A DNA stretch of 20,354 bases from Melampsora larici-populina 98AG31. Taxonomy: Eukaryota; Basidiomycota; Pucciniomycetes; Pucciniales; Melampsoraceae. The DNA is taken from assembly GCF_000204055.1 (NCBI RefSeq), contig NW_006768782.1:106859-127212 (forward strand). The letters are read 5' to 3'. The translations under genes were made by a program, and so were the position numbers. Each line of letters opens with the position of its first letter. Within the stretch, counting starts at the first letter, position 1. The notes under the pieces were generated by a model. The model saw nothing but the letters and a program-made list of their open reading frames with translations, had not been told where the DNA came from and ran no database searches. This document shows positions 7,626 to 15,912 of this stretch, piece after piece.

Positions 7626-8880
7626 CGAAATTGAATCATCATTACCATACACGCCTCTTGAGAACATCATCGATCCCGCTAGTTATTCTAAGGCGAAACT
7701 TGCATCTGATTGGCTGAAATGGCGTGATGCTGTACATGAAGAATTCAAATCACTCATCGAAAACAAAGTTTTTGAACCATGTAAATCAATCCCAAAAGGT
7801 CGAAAATTCATAGGTACTCGTCTGTTATTGAACAAAAAGCTAGATGGAAGATATAAAGCAAGATGTGTGGCTCAAGGATTTCGTCAAAAAGAAGGGATCG
7901 ATTATCATGAAACCTTCTCACCAAGAGGTAGGATTGCAACTCTGCGAGCTGTTGGTGCGATCACTGCGCTGGAAGATCTGGAGTTTAGACAAGCTGATTT
8001 CGTTACGGCTTTCCTCAATTCATCGCTAGCAAAAGGTGAAGAAGTGTATATCATGGCTCCAGAAGGATTCATTGAATGGATTCAATCATTACCTACTGAT
8101 TCAATAGTTTATCAACGCTTCAAGATACTTATCGATGATCCAGACGCTTGCATACAAGTTCTTCAATCCTTATACGGTTTAAAGCAATCCGCACGTAACT
8201 GGTATATGACCGTATCTGATTGGTTTGTTTCAAATGATTTTCATATTAGTGATGCAGATCCGTGCCTCTTTATACATGTAGATGAAAATCATCATAGGTC
8301 TTATGTATATGTATGGGTAGACGATATGGCACTTGCTGGAAAAGACGTAGACTGGATTTTAGAAGGTTTGAAGAAAGAATTTAAAATCAAGGATCTTGGA
8401 AACGTAGATCAGTTACTTGGAATGAAGGTCATAAGAAATAGAGCTGAGCGCCAAATATCATTTTCTCAAGAGCGTTATATTGATGGACTTTTAAAGGAGA
8501 ATGGTATGGAGGACTGTAAACCAATTGGCACGCCCATGCAAGCAAATGAGGTTCTTGGAATAGCTACTGAGGAAGATCGCGATTCATTCATATCGAGTGG
8601 AAACGACTATCGTGCAGCAGTAGGATCTCTCAATTATCTATCTCAATGCACAAGACCGGACCTTGCTCATGTAGTCAGTATATTATCTCAGTTTCTCGAA
8701 AGACCTGGAATGACTCATTGGCAGTGCTATAAGCGTGTTCTACGGTATCTACGAGGATCAAAACATTTATTCCTTGTATATGTACTCCAATTGCTTTCTC
8801 TGACTCAAATTGGGCTGGATGTACACTCACCAGAAGATCAACCTCGGGGTATGTGTTCTTACTCAATGGAGCTGCTTTAA
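7510..8880 (+). CDS. Copia reverse transcriptase region, frameshifted from integrase
   Basis: This is the +1 frame relative to the integrase part. From about residue 10 (KRPKIKPPTRIPAPN) it carries the copia RVT_2 reverse transcriptase. Visible motifs are KARCVAQGFRQKEGIDYHET, the Asp-bearing ADFVTAFLNS, SLYGLKQSARNWY and the catalytic box WVDDM (usually YVDD). Then come the connection motifs IGTPM and SLNYLSQCTRPDLAH, and RYLRGSKHLFLVY. Coding stays sensible to about 8780. The remaining residues to the stop at 8880 are out-of-frame noise, because a second shift (1 base lost or 2 gained, near 8775-8787) moves the RNase H domain back to the first frame. The overlap with the upstream frame is about 115 nt. 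No Ty1-type CUUAGGC slippery site is seen, so mutation is the simpler explanation. Confidence 0.9.
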   Translation: MRKTNLEKRPKIKPPTRIPAPNISVMIAQASALISQLGNEIESSLPYTPLENIIDPASYSKAKLASDWLKWRDAVHEEFKSLIENKVFEPCKSIPKGRKFIGTRLLLNKKLDGRYKARCVAQGFRQKEGIDYHETFSPRGRIATLRAVGAITALEDLEFRQADFVTAFLNSSLAKGEEVYIMAPEGFIEWIQSLPTDSIVYQRFKILIDDPDACIQVLQSLYGLKQSARNWYMTVSDWFVSNDFHISDADPCLFIHVDENHHRSYVYVWVDDMALAGKDVDWILEGLKKEFKIKDLGNVDQLLGMKVIRNRAERQISFSQERYIDGLLKENGMEDCKPIGTPMQANEVLGIATEEDRDSFISSGNDYRAAVGSLNYLSQCTRPDLAHVVSILSQFLERPGMTHWQCYKRVLRYLRGSKHLFLVYVLQLLSLTQIGLDVHSPEDQPRGMCSYSMELL

Positions 8881-9290
8881 CGTGGAGAAGCAAAAAGCAA
8901 CCTACAGTGGCGCTTTCTTCAACTGAAGCAGAATATCGTGGATTTTTGGATGCAGGACAAGAGGGAGTATGGATCAGGAGGTTAATGAAGGATTTAGGAT
9001 TTGAAAATTTATGTTCAACTACACTTTACGGCGACAATCAAGGCTCAATTGCATTAGCAAAAAACCCAGTTTTTCATGCAAGAACAAAACATGTCGAGAT
9101 TCATTTTCATTGGATTCGTGAGAAGGTCAAGGATGAAACATTAAACATAGTATATTGCCCTACAGAACATATGATTGCTGACATCATGACAAAGTCACTT
9201 GATAGAACAAAGTTTGTTAAGTTTCGAGACAGTCTTGGTCTATTGCCTCCATCAAAATTACCCGGTAATGGTGGCGAGGGGGGGTCTTGA
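8787..9290 (+). CDS. Copia RNase H region, second frameshift remnant
   Basis: Reading in the same frame as gag, codons from about 8787 give PIAFSDSNWAGCTLTRRSTS, then SKKQPTVALSSTEAEYRG and TLYGDNQGSIALAKNPVF. The copia end HIEMRYHWIREKV-type motif is represented by HVEIHFHWIREKV. The D, E and D residues of the RNase H active site are present in SDSNWA, STEAEY and GDNQGS. There is no ATG of its own, so it can only be expressed as a fusion with reverse transcriptase and is separated from it by the 8775-8787 frameshift. The last residues (GNGGEGGS) are encoded by the polypurine tract and the stop lies 4-6 nt inside the 3' LTR. RNase H degrades the RNA template during cDNA synthesis. Confidence 0.88.
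   Translation, partial: PIAFSDSNWAGCTLTRRSTSGYVFLLNGAALTWRSKKQPTVALSSTEAEYRGFLDAGQEGVWIRRLMKDLGFENLCSTTLYGDNQGSIALAKNPVFHARTKHVEIHFHWIREKVKDETLNIVYCPTEHMIADIMTKSLDRTKFVKFRDSLGLLPPSKLPGNGGEGGS
9276..9284 (+). other. Polypurine tract
   Basis: GAGGGGGGG lies immediately before the 3' LTR start TCTTGAACC, the standard site for priming plus-strand DNA synthesis. It overlaps the end of the RNase H coding sequence. Confidence 0.8.
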
Positions 9291-9662
9291 ACCTAAGCTA
9301 CTTCACCATCACCGGTTAGGTAACTTATTAGACAACCACAACTTGATCATTTTATTGACGGATTGGGACAATGTAACCATTGGGATGAAACGTGGATGAT
9401 GTGGAAAGGAGTTGACGGATTGGGAAATGGAGAAAAGAAGTTTTTCACCTATTAGTAGTTCTTTTCTGTGTGCAACTGTTGTTCCTCTTTTTCCCATCTG
9501 AACTTTTCATTATCATTGTCCAAAAGTCATTTCCTCACGTCCAGTTCCTTTTGTCCGTCTTGAATAGGTTCGAGTGTTTTCTCTTAACACTCTCACAACT
9601 GTTCTTGAGCGTGCTCTAACTTTGAGCTACTATAAAGGTTCGAGTGTTTTCTCTTAACACTC
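9285..9662 (+). repeat. 3' LTR of the copia element, truncated within block B
   Basis: It is identical to the 5' LTR over the first 283 bp except at 9517. It continues with one complete block B (9568-9637, uninterrupted at the site where the 5' LTR has its 63-nt insertion) and 25 bp of a second block B (9638-9662). Homology then ends and A-rich unique sequence begins. If the true end is the TTAACA at 9653-9658, the last 4 bp are shared by chance. Confidence 0.9.
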
Positions 9663-9890
9663 CAAAATAAAAAAAAATCGGATGCAACTGGTCAATCAAA
9701 CGTTACCATCTCAACTATCACCCCCCGCGGCAGCTTGCCATCATCACCCAACCCCTTCCCATCAGTTTCTGTGGTCGATATCTCATCCCACCATTCCAGG
9801 ACCTGTTCTCAACCGCGACCGCTTGCCAAAGGTTCTCTGTGGGTACACAAAATCGACATATACCAAAGTATATCCGTCGAAAAGAACAAC

Positions 9891-11061
9891 ATGCAGTCAG
9901 CTGAACTCTTGGAGATCCATAAGGCCACACAGGTTTTATTGGAGAGTTTGATACGAGGGTCAACTACCAACTTTGACCCCGGCGAAGCACTGTCCCAGCC
10001 TGTTACGTTCAGCACCTCGGGACAACCCAGCATCCGACCGTGGTGCGAAAGACCAGAGAGTTGGTGTACTTCACTGCACTCCTCAAATCTATCATACTGA
10101 CAACCTTTATCATACTTTAGATCGGGCACTTTTCACTCCTGGTCTGGAAACCCTTTGGTTCGAGCCCAAGATATTCGATTTCGAAGCCATTGGCAATTCC
10201 GACCCTCCAGATTCACTCCCCACACATGAGCGTTATCTTTGGAACACACTTAAAATGTTTCATATGCCTAGTGCCACTTTAATTGAACGTGGAATGCACT
10301 ACGTCTTGGCGTCACTTGTATTGATTGGATCTGATGCCGAGCAGCCGCGTTACTCTCCCGAACTTCCCGACATTTCGCCTCTATCTGCAGGAGCTCGTAG
10401 TGCTTATTCGTGCTGGCACCACTACAAGACCCTTTCATCCTTTCGTTGGGCAAATATCGGAGCGAAACGAGCTGAATCAGCTGATGGGTGCATTGAAGAT
10501 CTCGACAAGCTGATTGCAACAATCTACACGATGGTGGAGACATTTGCTAGTATATGGGCAACTACATCTCTCAAGGCCGACATTGCAGCAACCGAAGAAC
10601 TAATCAAGAGGAGTACTTCTTCCGAAACTATCAATTCCCTGACTTCGAACAAGGAACAGCTGAAGAACGCTTTTAATCAAATCAAAGTCGAATATTGTAA
10701 CCTACCAGCCCTTGTGGCCTTTCTATCTTCTGGCGTCAAGGGATTAATGATATATCCCACCGACATACGAGCATATACTCCTCTACGGGCCGTAAACTTT
10801 CTATTGGTGACCAGCCACTTATCTCAGCGCAATGAAACGATCTCGGAGCCAATATGGAAGAGGACCCAATCATATATAGTTGGCTTTTTGAAAGCTGTCA
10901 TCCAATCAACAGAAAAATGGGTACCTCAAGAATTGAATCGATACCACCTAGCCAAGGCTGTCTTCCTCGATTTCTCGGACTATCATATCTCACGGAATAT
11001 GACAGAAATTCCCATTCCCAAGGCAAGAAACTACAAGGTACAGTCCAAATCATACTCCTGA
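9891..11061 (+). CDS. Unrecognised 369-aa protein, one probable intron
   Basis: The ATG at 9891 has a good context (AACAACATGC) and opens MQSAELLEIHKATQVLLESL. The frame leads to a GTTGGT donor at 10060. A 61-nt intron with CTGAC and CATACTTTAG ends at 10120. Exon 2 (10121-11061) continues in phase to a TGA. An alternative donor GTACTT at 10066 also keeps phase. Exon 2 is well behaved: ALFTPGLETLWFEPKIF, a helical middle with LDKLIATIYTMVETFASIWA and a charged segment (ATEELIKRSTSSETINS), and a C-terminal SQRNETISEPIWKRTQSYIV. There is no signal peptide, clear membrane helix or known motif. I do not recognise the family. It starts 230 nt after the 3' LTR, so the element may influence its expression. 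One doubt is that the frame inside the intron (10031-10110) also reads sensibly, as TVVRKTRELVYFTALLKSII. The gene may therefore be a frameshifted copy without an intron. Confidence 0.65.
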
Positions 11062-11333
11062 ACCATAGTTCAGATACGTATTTTATTTGCACTTCTTGTT
11101 GTTTTTGTTGGCCCTCGTCACTCGGGAAATTTCAGAGCTATATTTTCAGCTGCTGCCCATTTCGGCACCCTGGGTTGATAGCCTACTATGGTATGACTAC
11201 TGTTGCATGTGCGCTGTGTAAGCATGCTTCCAAATTAAAGAGGCACATGTAGACGTCAGAGTTCTAAGCACCAGGTGAACTGTTGCATGATATTCTGTGA
11301 AACGCGAGGGATGTACTGTGAAATAAAATAAGA

Positions 11334-11654
11334 TTAAGGCATCACTCTAGGTCGTAACAAAAAATATACATCATGACATCTCAGGTGTGCCAGTCTCCTC
11401 ACTTTTATTGTGTTTGGATAGTGAAGCGGCTCGCACCTTTTTCCCAAACGACCACAAGAGGTTGTGATATCTTCTATAATCCGTTTGTGGGTGTATAAAG
11501 GTGCTCGTGCGTGCTTGCTGAGTTTTGTATTGAGGTGGGAGTTTTGCACATTTAAATGAGTATTCTTAACAGCCTTTCCATTTGATAGGCAAAGAGTATC
11601 AAACAAAGATAGACTCAGTAATGTAATCAGGTAGGAAATTGCAACTTCAATCAT
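11334..11654 (-). CDS. Candidate small secreted protein (106 aa)
   Basis: The minus-strand ATG at 11654 opens MIEVAISYLITLLSLSLFDT. This is a short charged start, a hydrophobic core and a plausible cleavage region near LCLSNGKA, so it resembles a signal peptide. The remaining roughly 80 residues are basic and hydrophilic (NTHLNVQNSHLNTKLSKHAR, then CGRLGKRCEPLHYPN), with three cysteines after the signal region. Small secreted proteins of this size are a common effector class in rust fungi, but no effector family is recognised. The start context (ACCTTCATGA) is acceptable. It could also be a chance frame; there is no intron, homologue or promoter evidence. Confidence 0.33.
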   Translation of the reverse strand: MIEVAISYLITLLSLSLFDTLCLSNGKAVKNTHLNVQNSHLNTKLSKHARAPLYTHKRIIEDITTSCGRLGKRCEPLHYPNTIKVRRLAHLRCHDVYFLLRPRVMP

Positions 11655-12046
11655 GAAGGTAAGACCCCCAATACAAACATTGCAGAAGTCTGCATAGCTT
11701 TACTGCCCTAACCTTCACGTTTGATTTTGTCATGTTGATTTAACGTCTAATTCGATCATAAATTTTTGCTTGTAAATGTGATCTGCAATCATTTCGATTG
11801 GCTTTCAATTAAAGTTAATCCGTAATTTTCAAAAAAAGACTGGAGCAACAGAATGGTCACGAACCGCCAAAGTCATCTGCTCAACAATAATGTATGAGAT
11901 AAATTTCAAAGAAAACAACTAAAAAAACCAAAACAAAGAACCATAATTATGATCACATTCGGATGCCATCCGATCTCATCCGATCATACTCATAAAAGTG
12001 ATCCGATCACATTCAAAGATGCAAAGCAAATAGATGAACAAATAAG
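11655..12046. other. AT-rich spacer with GATCCGATC palindromes
   Basis: No gene is visible. The right part has the odd-centred palindrome GTGATCCGATCAC (11998-12010), the direct repeat GATCACATTC (11951-11960 and 12005-12014) and two further ATCCGATC units between them. It lies just past the stop of the 183-aa minus-strand gene. A role in 3' processing or protein binding is possible but unproven. Confidence 0.5.
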
Positions 12047-12751
12047 TCATTGTTCTTGAGATCCCTCACGAGCATTAGTTTTGTCATCCTCTGCCTCCTC
12101 CATCGATCTGTCCTCGGGAGTGTCTTGGCAGTATTTGCAGTAACCGGATTCCCAAAGGCCATGGTAGGCATAGCAGAAAGGGCGACGTCGGTTTGTAACA
12201 GAGTCATAGCTACCGCATTCTGATGGTGCCTCCGGTATATCCATCATTGAAGGCCCCAATTCAGACTTGAGGAAATCGATAACCGCCTCCACCTCCTCAG
12301 GTTCGGCACTAGAGAACCGTCTTTCTGTTTGAATACACCGGTAGGGCGGCATCAAGGTCAGGATAGAATTTCCAAACATATAATGAAAATGAAATGTACC
12401 AGGTATGTTTTCCACTTGGGAATCCAGGTAAGCCTGATAGGCTTCCAGTTCCTCAGGATCTGGACTGGCTGGATGTGTTGAAAAGCAGAAGTAATTAGAA
12501 ATTAATTGATAGAGAAAGAATTTGAAAAAGAATTCTTACCAGGGGTGCATTCCTCTTTGGAAGCTATGTATTCCTGATAAGCCTCCAGTTCATCAGGACC
12601 TGGGCTGGCTGGATGTGGTGACAGGCAGAATGATTTAGAAATGAAATAAATTGATAAATGGAGGAGTTGAAAATAAACAATAAATCTTACCCTGTTTTTT
12701 TTCCACGGGTTGATCATTTCCCTTTATAGAAATACCAGTTTTTGGAGGCAT
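12047..12751 (-). CDS. Three-exon gene (183 aa) with a tandemly duplicated exon, unknown function
   Basis: On the minus strand exon 1 is 12751-12691 (MPPKTGISIKGNDQPVEKKQ), intron 1 12690-12609, exon 2 12608-12540, intron 2 12539-12469 and exon 3 12468-12047. All junctions keep phase 1 and both donors are GTAAGA. Both acceptors are CACATCCAG. Exon 2 encodes ASPGPDELEAYQEYIASKEE and then CTP. The start of exon 3 encodes ASPDPEELEAYQAYLDSQVE, a clear tandem copy, and the introns are also alike. The C-terminal part has EEVEAVIDFLKSEL and a Cys cluster, RRPFCYAYHGLWESGYCKYC, that might bind zinc. The tail is acidic and hydrophilic. There is no signal peptide or membrane segment. I do not recognise a family. 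It is divergent from the SUN-domain gene and has a TATAAA 82 nt upstream of its ATG. Confidence 0.75.
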
Positions 12752-12832
12752 GGTGAATGTGAATAAGACGGTGAATGTGTTTAATGATTTGAGCGAGAGC
12801 AGTGTAAAGATTGGCGCCTTTAACCTACCGCC

Positions 12833-12838
12833 TTTATA
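12833..12838 (-). promoter_or_regulatory. TATA box of the 183-aa minus-strand gene
   Basis: TATAAA within CATATAAAGGCGG, 82-87 nt upstream of the ATG at 12751. The surrounding sequence (TATGTTGAGGTTGAG on the plus strand) is related to the two 106-bp repeats at 12951-13156, where the equivalent position reads TTGTATG and the TATA box is lost. Confidence 0.5.
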
Positions 12839-12950
12839 TGTTGAGGTTGAGGAAAGTTCGAAAGGAACAAGTTATTCTCGTTTCGTTCGCGTATCATGTT
12901 CTTTTCAAAATGACTTGCCATCATTCCTTTGAAAAAAGATATCATAAATC

Positions 12951-13156
12951 AATCATTCGAATCCAATTATATTGCGGTGATATCGATCATGTTCGATATC
13001 GCCTCAGATTTACCTTTTGTATGTTGAGGTTGAGAGAAAATGAACAAGCTTAAATAAATCATCCAAATCCAATTATATTGCGGTGATATCGATCACGTTC
13101 GATATCGCCTCAGATTTACCTTTTGTATGTTGAGGTTGAGAGAAAATGAACAAGCT
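12951..13156. repeat. 106-bp tandem repeat in a divergent promoter, each copy with a palindrome
   Basis: Two near-identical copies (about 12951-13050 and 13057-13156, period 106 bp) share AATCCAATTATATTGCGGTG through GTTGAGGTTGAGAGAAAATG. Each contains GATATCGA-N6-TCGATATC (12979-13000 and 13085-13106). The spacer is TCATGT in one and TCACGT in the other. A partial older copy lies at about 12812-12855. They sit between the divergent 183-aa gene and the SUN-domain gene, where they could act on both. Confidence 0.85.
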
Positions 13157-13394
13157 ATTCATAAAACAGGGTTCGTGGTGTAGTTTTTGTTACCTATCAA
13201 CCCAACTACATTTCAATACATGATGAAACATTTTGACCGATGTTGTCGCGACGCTATATGTATGCATACCGGGTCATCCGGATACAAGGCTATCCCGAAG
13301 GTGTCTATACGCCGTGCTGTGAGCTAATCCGAATCCCCGATGCTCACAACTTTCAAGTTCCAACGCTCTGCAACACCAATTTGTCAATCATCAA

Positions 13395-14364
13395 ATGAAC
13401 AATCAAGACAGCTTCGGGCGGCGAGTGGGTCTAGCCGTTCGAGAGGTGATACAGCAACTCACGAAGCGGAAAATCACTATACTGATTATGGCAGCGCTTT
13501 TGGTGCTTTTGAGTATGTAAACGGCCTGACACAAAGGAGTAATGCGCACAGATAAGACTGACTTCGACGCATCAATAGGAAACTCAATGCAACTGCAACG
13601 TATTCATAAGAGGTTTCATGACTTAGAGAGTCGACTCCGATGGGTTGAACAAAATTATGATATGCTGTCGAAAACGTTCCAGGAAGATGATTCCGTCTGG
13701 GAAGATGGTACGGACCTCAGTCTCATAAAGCTTGGTCTACGGATGGCAATCTGATGAAGCTTCGTCTACAGGTAACATTGCACGCTTTATCAAAACTTCC
13801 CAGGAAGTGAAGTTCATGGCCGAAGAATGCACAAAACAATGTATGAAAGATAGAAACTGGCGCCGCGATTTTGCATTCTTTAACACAGGTGGCGACATAA
13901 TCTCAGATATCACATCAAAGTCCATGCAACCCGCCACAGATAGTCTTGGAATCAGAAGTCCAGTCGGCCCTGAGATGGCAATAAGTGGCGATGCATCCAG
14001 TGGCGCATGCTGGGCATTTCCGGGAGCAGTTGGTCAGATTGGAATTCGCTTACGTCGTCGGATCGTAGTTCAAGCGGTTACTATCGAGCATATTGGTGCA
14101 AAACTGGCACAGAATGAGATCGCATCAGCGCCCAAGGACTTCGAGTTATACGGGATCGAAGGAGATGGAGAAGATGCTGCTAATTTGTTGCTTCTCCAAG
14201 GTTTTTATAACATCACCGGCCCTTCAACAATGCAGACATTTGAAGTGAAAGAAGCGAATTTTCAGTCCGCTCATCAGAAAGTTGTGTTGAAAATAACTTC
14301 TAACCATGGAAACCCTGAATTCACCTGTCTATATCGGGTCAGGGTTCATGGAAAAGAAGCTTGA
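13395..14364 (+). CDS. SUN-domain (Sad1/UNC-84) nuclear envelope protein
   Basis: Joined exons are 13395-13512, 13579-13707 and 13772-14364. The introns are GTATGT...AATAG (66 nt; a nearer acceptor at 13551 would add 9 residues) and GTACGG...CTACAG (64 nt, branch CTGAT), giving about 279 aa. Exon 1 has KRK followed by a short hydrophobic segment ITILIMAALLVLL (residues 27-39), a candidate inner nuclear membrane anchor. Exon 2 has a coiled-coil-like QRIHKRFHDLESRLRWVEQN. From about residue 110 comes the SUN domain: DFAFFNTGGDIISDIT, GACWAFPGAVGQIGIRL, VTIEHIG, SAPKDFELYGI and the diagnostic NPEFTCLYRVRVHG. SUN proteins span the inner nuclear membrane and bind KASH partners in the LINC complex. 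In fungi they attach the spindle pole body or telomeres. The N-terminus is short and a further 5' exon from the ATG at 13220 is possible. It is divergent from the 183-aa gene. Confidence 0.88.
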
Positions 14365-14607
14365 TGTATATGAAGCTCAAGACTTTGATGAATATTTCTA
14401 CAAAATCGACCGGAAATCTATCCTTTTCCGCCTATAAGGCTGCTCGGAATCATTGAGCCATCTTTCAACCAAGAGTCGTGCTATCAGGCGAAGATGTCAT
14501 CAAGGCTGTAACCATCATTCAGAATGTTTTATATCATTGCAAATGTAAACATGAATACTTATTAGTCTGCGGGTACACAACAGCCCTGGGGATACCAGGG
14601 ACAGGCT

Positions 14608-15445
14608 TCAATTGTTTTGTTTACAATTGGGGACAAGCATTTTGTGAATCCGCTCAGATGAATCACTTTCTGATGTGTCACTGTCACTAGAACACCGTTT
14701 GTGGTCTTGGTCTTTGTTGGTAGTCTTGTTTTCTGAGGACCTCAATGCAACCTCAACCCAACCCTTGAAAGCTACGTAGTTTTCCATGAACGCCTTCAAT
14801 ACCTTGATGAATTCTTCTCGGTCCTCCACCTTTGAGTACAAACAAGAAGTGTGTCAGATCAATCAAGTCAGATTGTATGTTAAGGTGAGATGAGAGATCT
14901 GGAAATGTATCACCTTTGTAACGGGCTTTGAGCGCACGAAATACAAGTCAAGTTGCTTTCCTATAGATCCAGATGTCAAGGCTGTTTTGCTCCGTATCGG
15001 TAAGGCGGATTTTAATTTGGCCCATGAGTTGCCTTGGCCTGGATCGGATTGGACTGGAGGGAATCTGGAAATTATCGAATGGATGTCCCCAGGTTTGAGA
15101 TCTTCTGAATGTAGGAGTTTTTCACTTAAATGAGTCAAGGGCACAAGGCGTCTTTGAAATTCTTGCAAATGATTGGACATCAAATGAAGCTCCTCAGCCG
15201 AAATGCCCTCAGAAGAAATTTTTCTGGGAGTTTGTTTTATTTTTAAGCGTATCTGAGCTGCAGTTGGACATATGATTTGGGCGTCAACGTAGGCTTCCAG
15301 ATTGGCAGAGCGCAGACTACATACATGGTTTGTGATGCATGACGTGTATTTTGGCTTCTTGCATCCCCTCGTCGAGTGATTCAAGTTCCATCAATTTTCT
15401 TTTTTTTTCCCGGACCTGCCGCGCATCTGAAGGAGAAAGCGACAT
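14608..15445 (-). CDS. Three-exon gene (228 aa), unknown function
   Basis: Minus-strand exons are 15445-15325, 15257-14914 and 14829-14608. Intron 1 (67 nt) is GTATGT...AACTGCAG. Intron 2 (84 nt) is GTGATA...CTGAC...CTCAAAG. Phases agree throughout and give 228 residues. The protein begins MSLSPSDARQVREKKRKLME, a basic helical region. A middle segment is predicted helical (ISAEELHLMSNHLQEFQRRL, then VPLTHLSEKLLHSEDLKPGD). Later parts include IGKQLDLYFVRSKPVTK and, in exon 3, EEFIKVLKAFMENYVAFKGW. The tail is acidic Ser/Asp-rich (SSDSDTSESDSSER). No signal peptide, membrane segment or catalytic motif is seen, so it is probably a soluble, perhaps nuclear, protein. I cannot name a family. It is convergent with the SUN gene, with a 243-nt gap containing small hairpins (CAATTG pairing around 14609-14629). 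Confidence 0.7.
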
Positions 15446-15711
15446 CGAACTCCAAGAACCAGGTGAAATTATAAGTTTGGACGGGATTGGATTTGAAGCA
15501 AGTGAGATCAAGTCAAGCTCTATTCCTGGCGCTTTGAATGATGTTGTTTGCGTTAATATAGCGATTGAGCAGACTAGACCTGGCTCTCAACGATGTTTGA
15601 AAGCGATAGAAGTATTTTAATGTCCAAGTGTTTTGGGAATGGGGCGATGGTGATCAACAGCAAATTCCAGCTGAATCACAGGGGTTTATGTTCATTGGGT
15701 CAGTACGCTCA
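15446..15711. other. Upstream region of the 228-aa gene
   Basis: Likely promoter of the minus-strand gene. Its frame extends upstream without an ATG to a stop near 15522. Otherwise nothing recognisable is seen. Confidence 0.4.
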
Positions 15712-15890
15712 TTTGTCAAACTTTTGAGTTGAGCTCACTCAGTAGAAAATTACTTAAAATGATCATTATGATCAGTGACACTGGAAAAGACTCAGTTGCT
15801 GAAGTTTGTCAAACTTCTGAGTTGAGCTCACTCAGTAGAAGTTTCCTCAAGATGATCAGTACCATCAGTGACCTTGAGCAGCACAGCAAC
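15712..15890. repeat. 93-bp diverged tandem duplication with TGAGCTCA palindrome
   Basis: TTTGTCAAACTTTTGAGTTG starts copy 1 (15712-15804). The same start with one change begins copy 2 (15805 to about 15890). Both contain GTTGAGCTCACTCAGTAGAA with the 8-bp palindrome TGAGCTCA. The copies diverge in the second half. TTGCTCA or TGAGCAA motifs recur to about 16330. Confidence 0.75.
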
Positions 15891-15912
15891 TGAGCAGAGT
15901 TGAGCCTCATGA

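Larger units (their letters stand above)
4403..9662 (+). mobile_element. Ty1/copia LTR retrotransposon, degraded and rearranged
   Basis: Two direct LTRs (starting 4403 and 9285) flank gag, protease, integrase, reverse transcriptase and RNase H. Integrase before reverse transcriptase is the copia (Pseudoviridae) order. The first 283 bp of the LTRs differ at one base only (C4635 against T9517), so insertion was recent on an evolutionary scale. Pol carries two frameshifts, the 3' LTR stops within a repeat, and I find no matching 5-bp target duplication (AGTTC or TCTCT on the left, CTCCA or CAAAA on the right). The element as it stands could not encode its full polyprotein. Products would act in cytoplasmic particles and, for integrase, in the nucleus. 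Confidence 0.95.

Noticed and set aside
9718..9963. Minus-strand frames opposite the start of the 369-aa gene
   Set aside because: Weak composition, and they overlap a plus-strand gene with a good start context.
13513..13551. 39-nt intron in the SUN gene
   Set aside because: It preserves phase, but the 66-nt alternative with a nearby CTGAC and AATAG acceptor is closer to the other introns here. Noted as an alternative.
14608..14690. Plus-strand frame opposite the last exon of the 228-aa gene
   Set aside because: Shadow of the better-supported minus-strand gene, which has consistent splice sites and phases.
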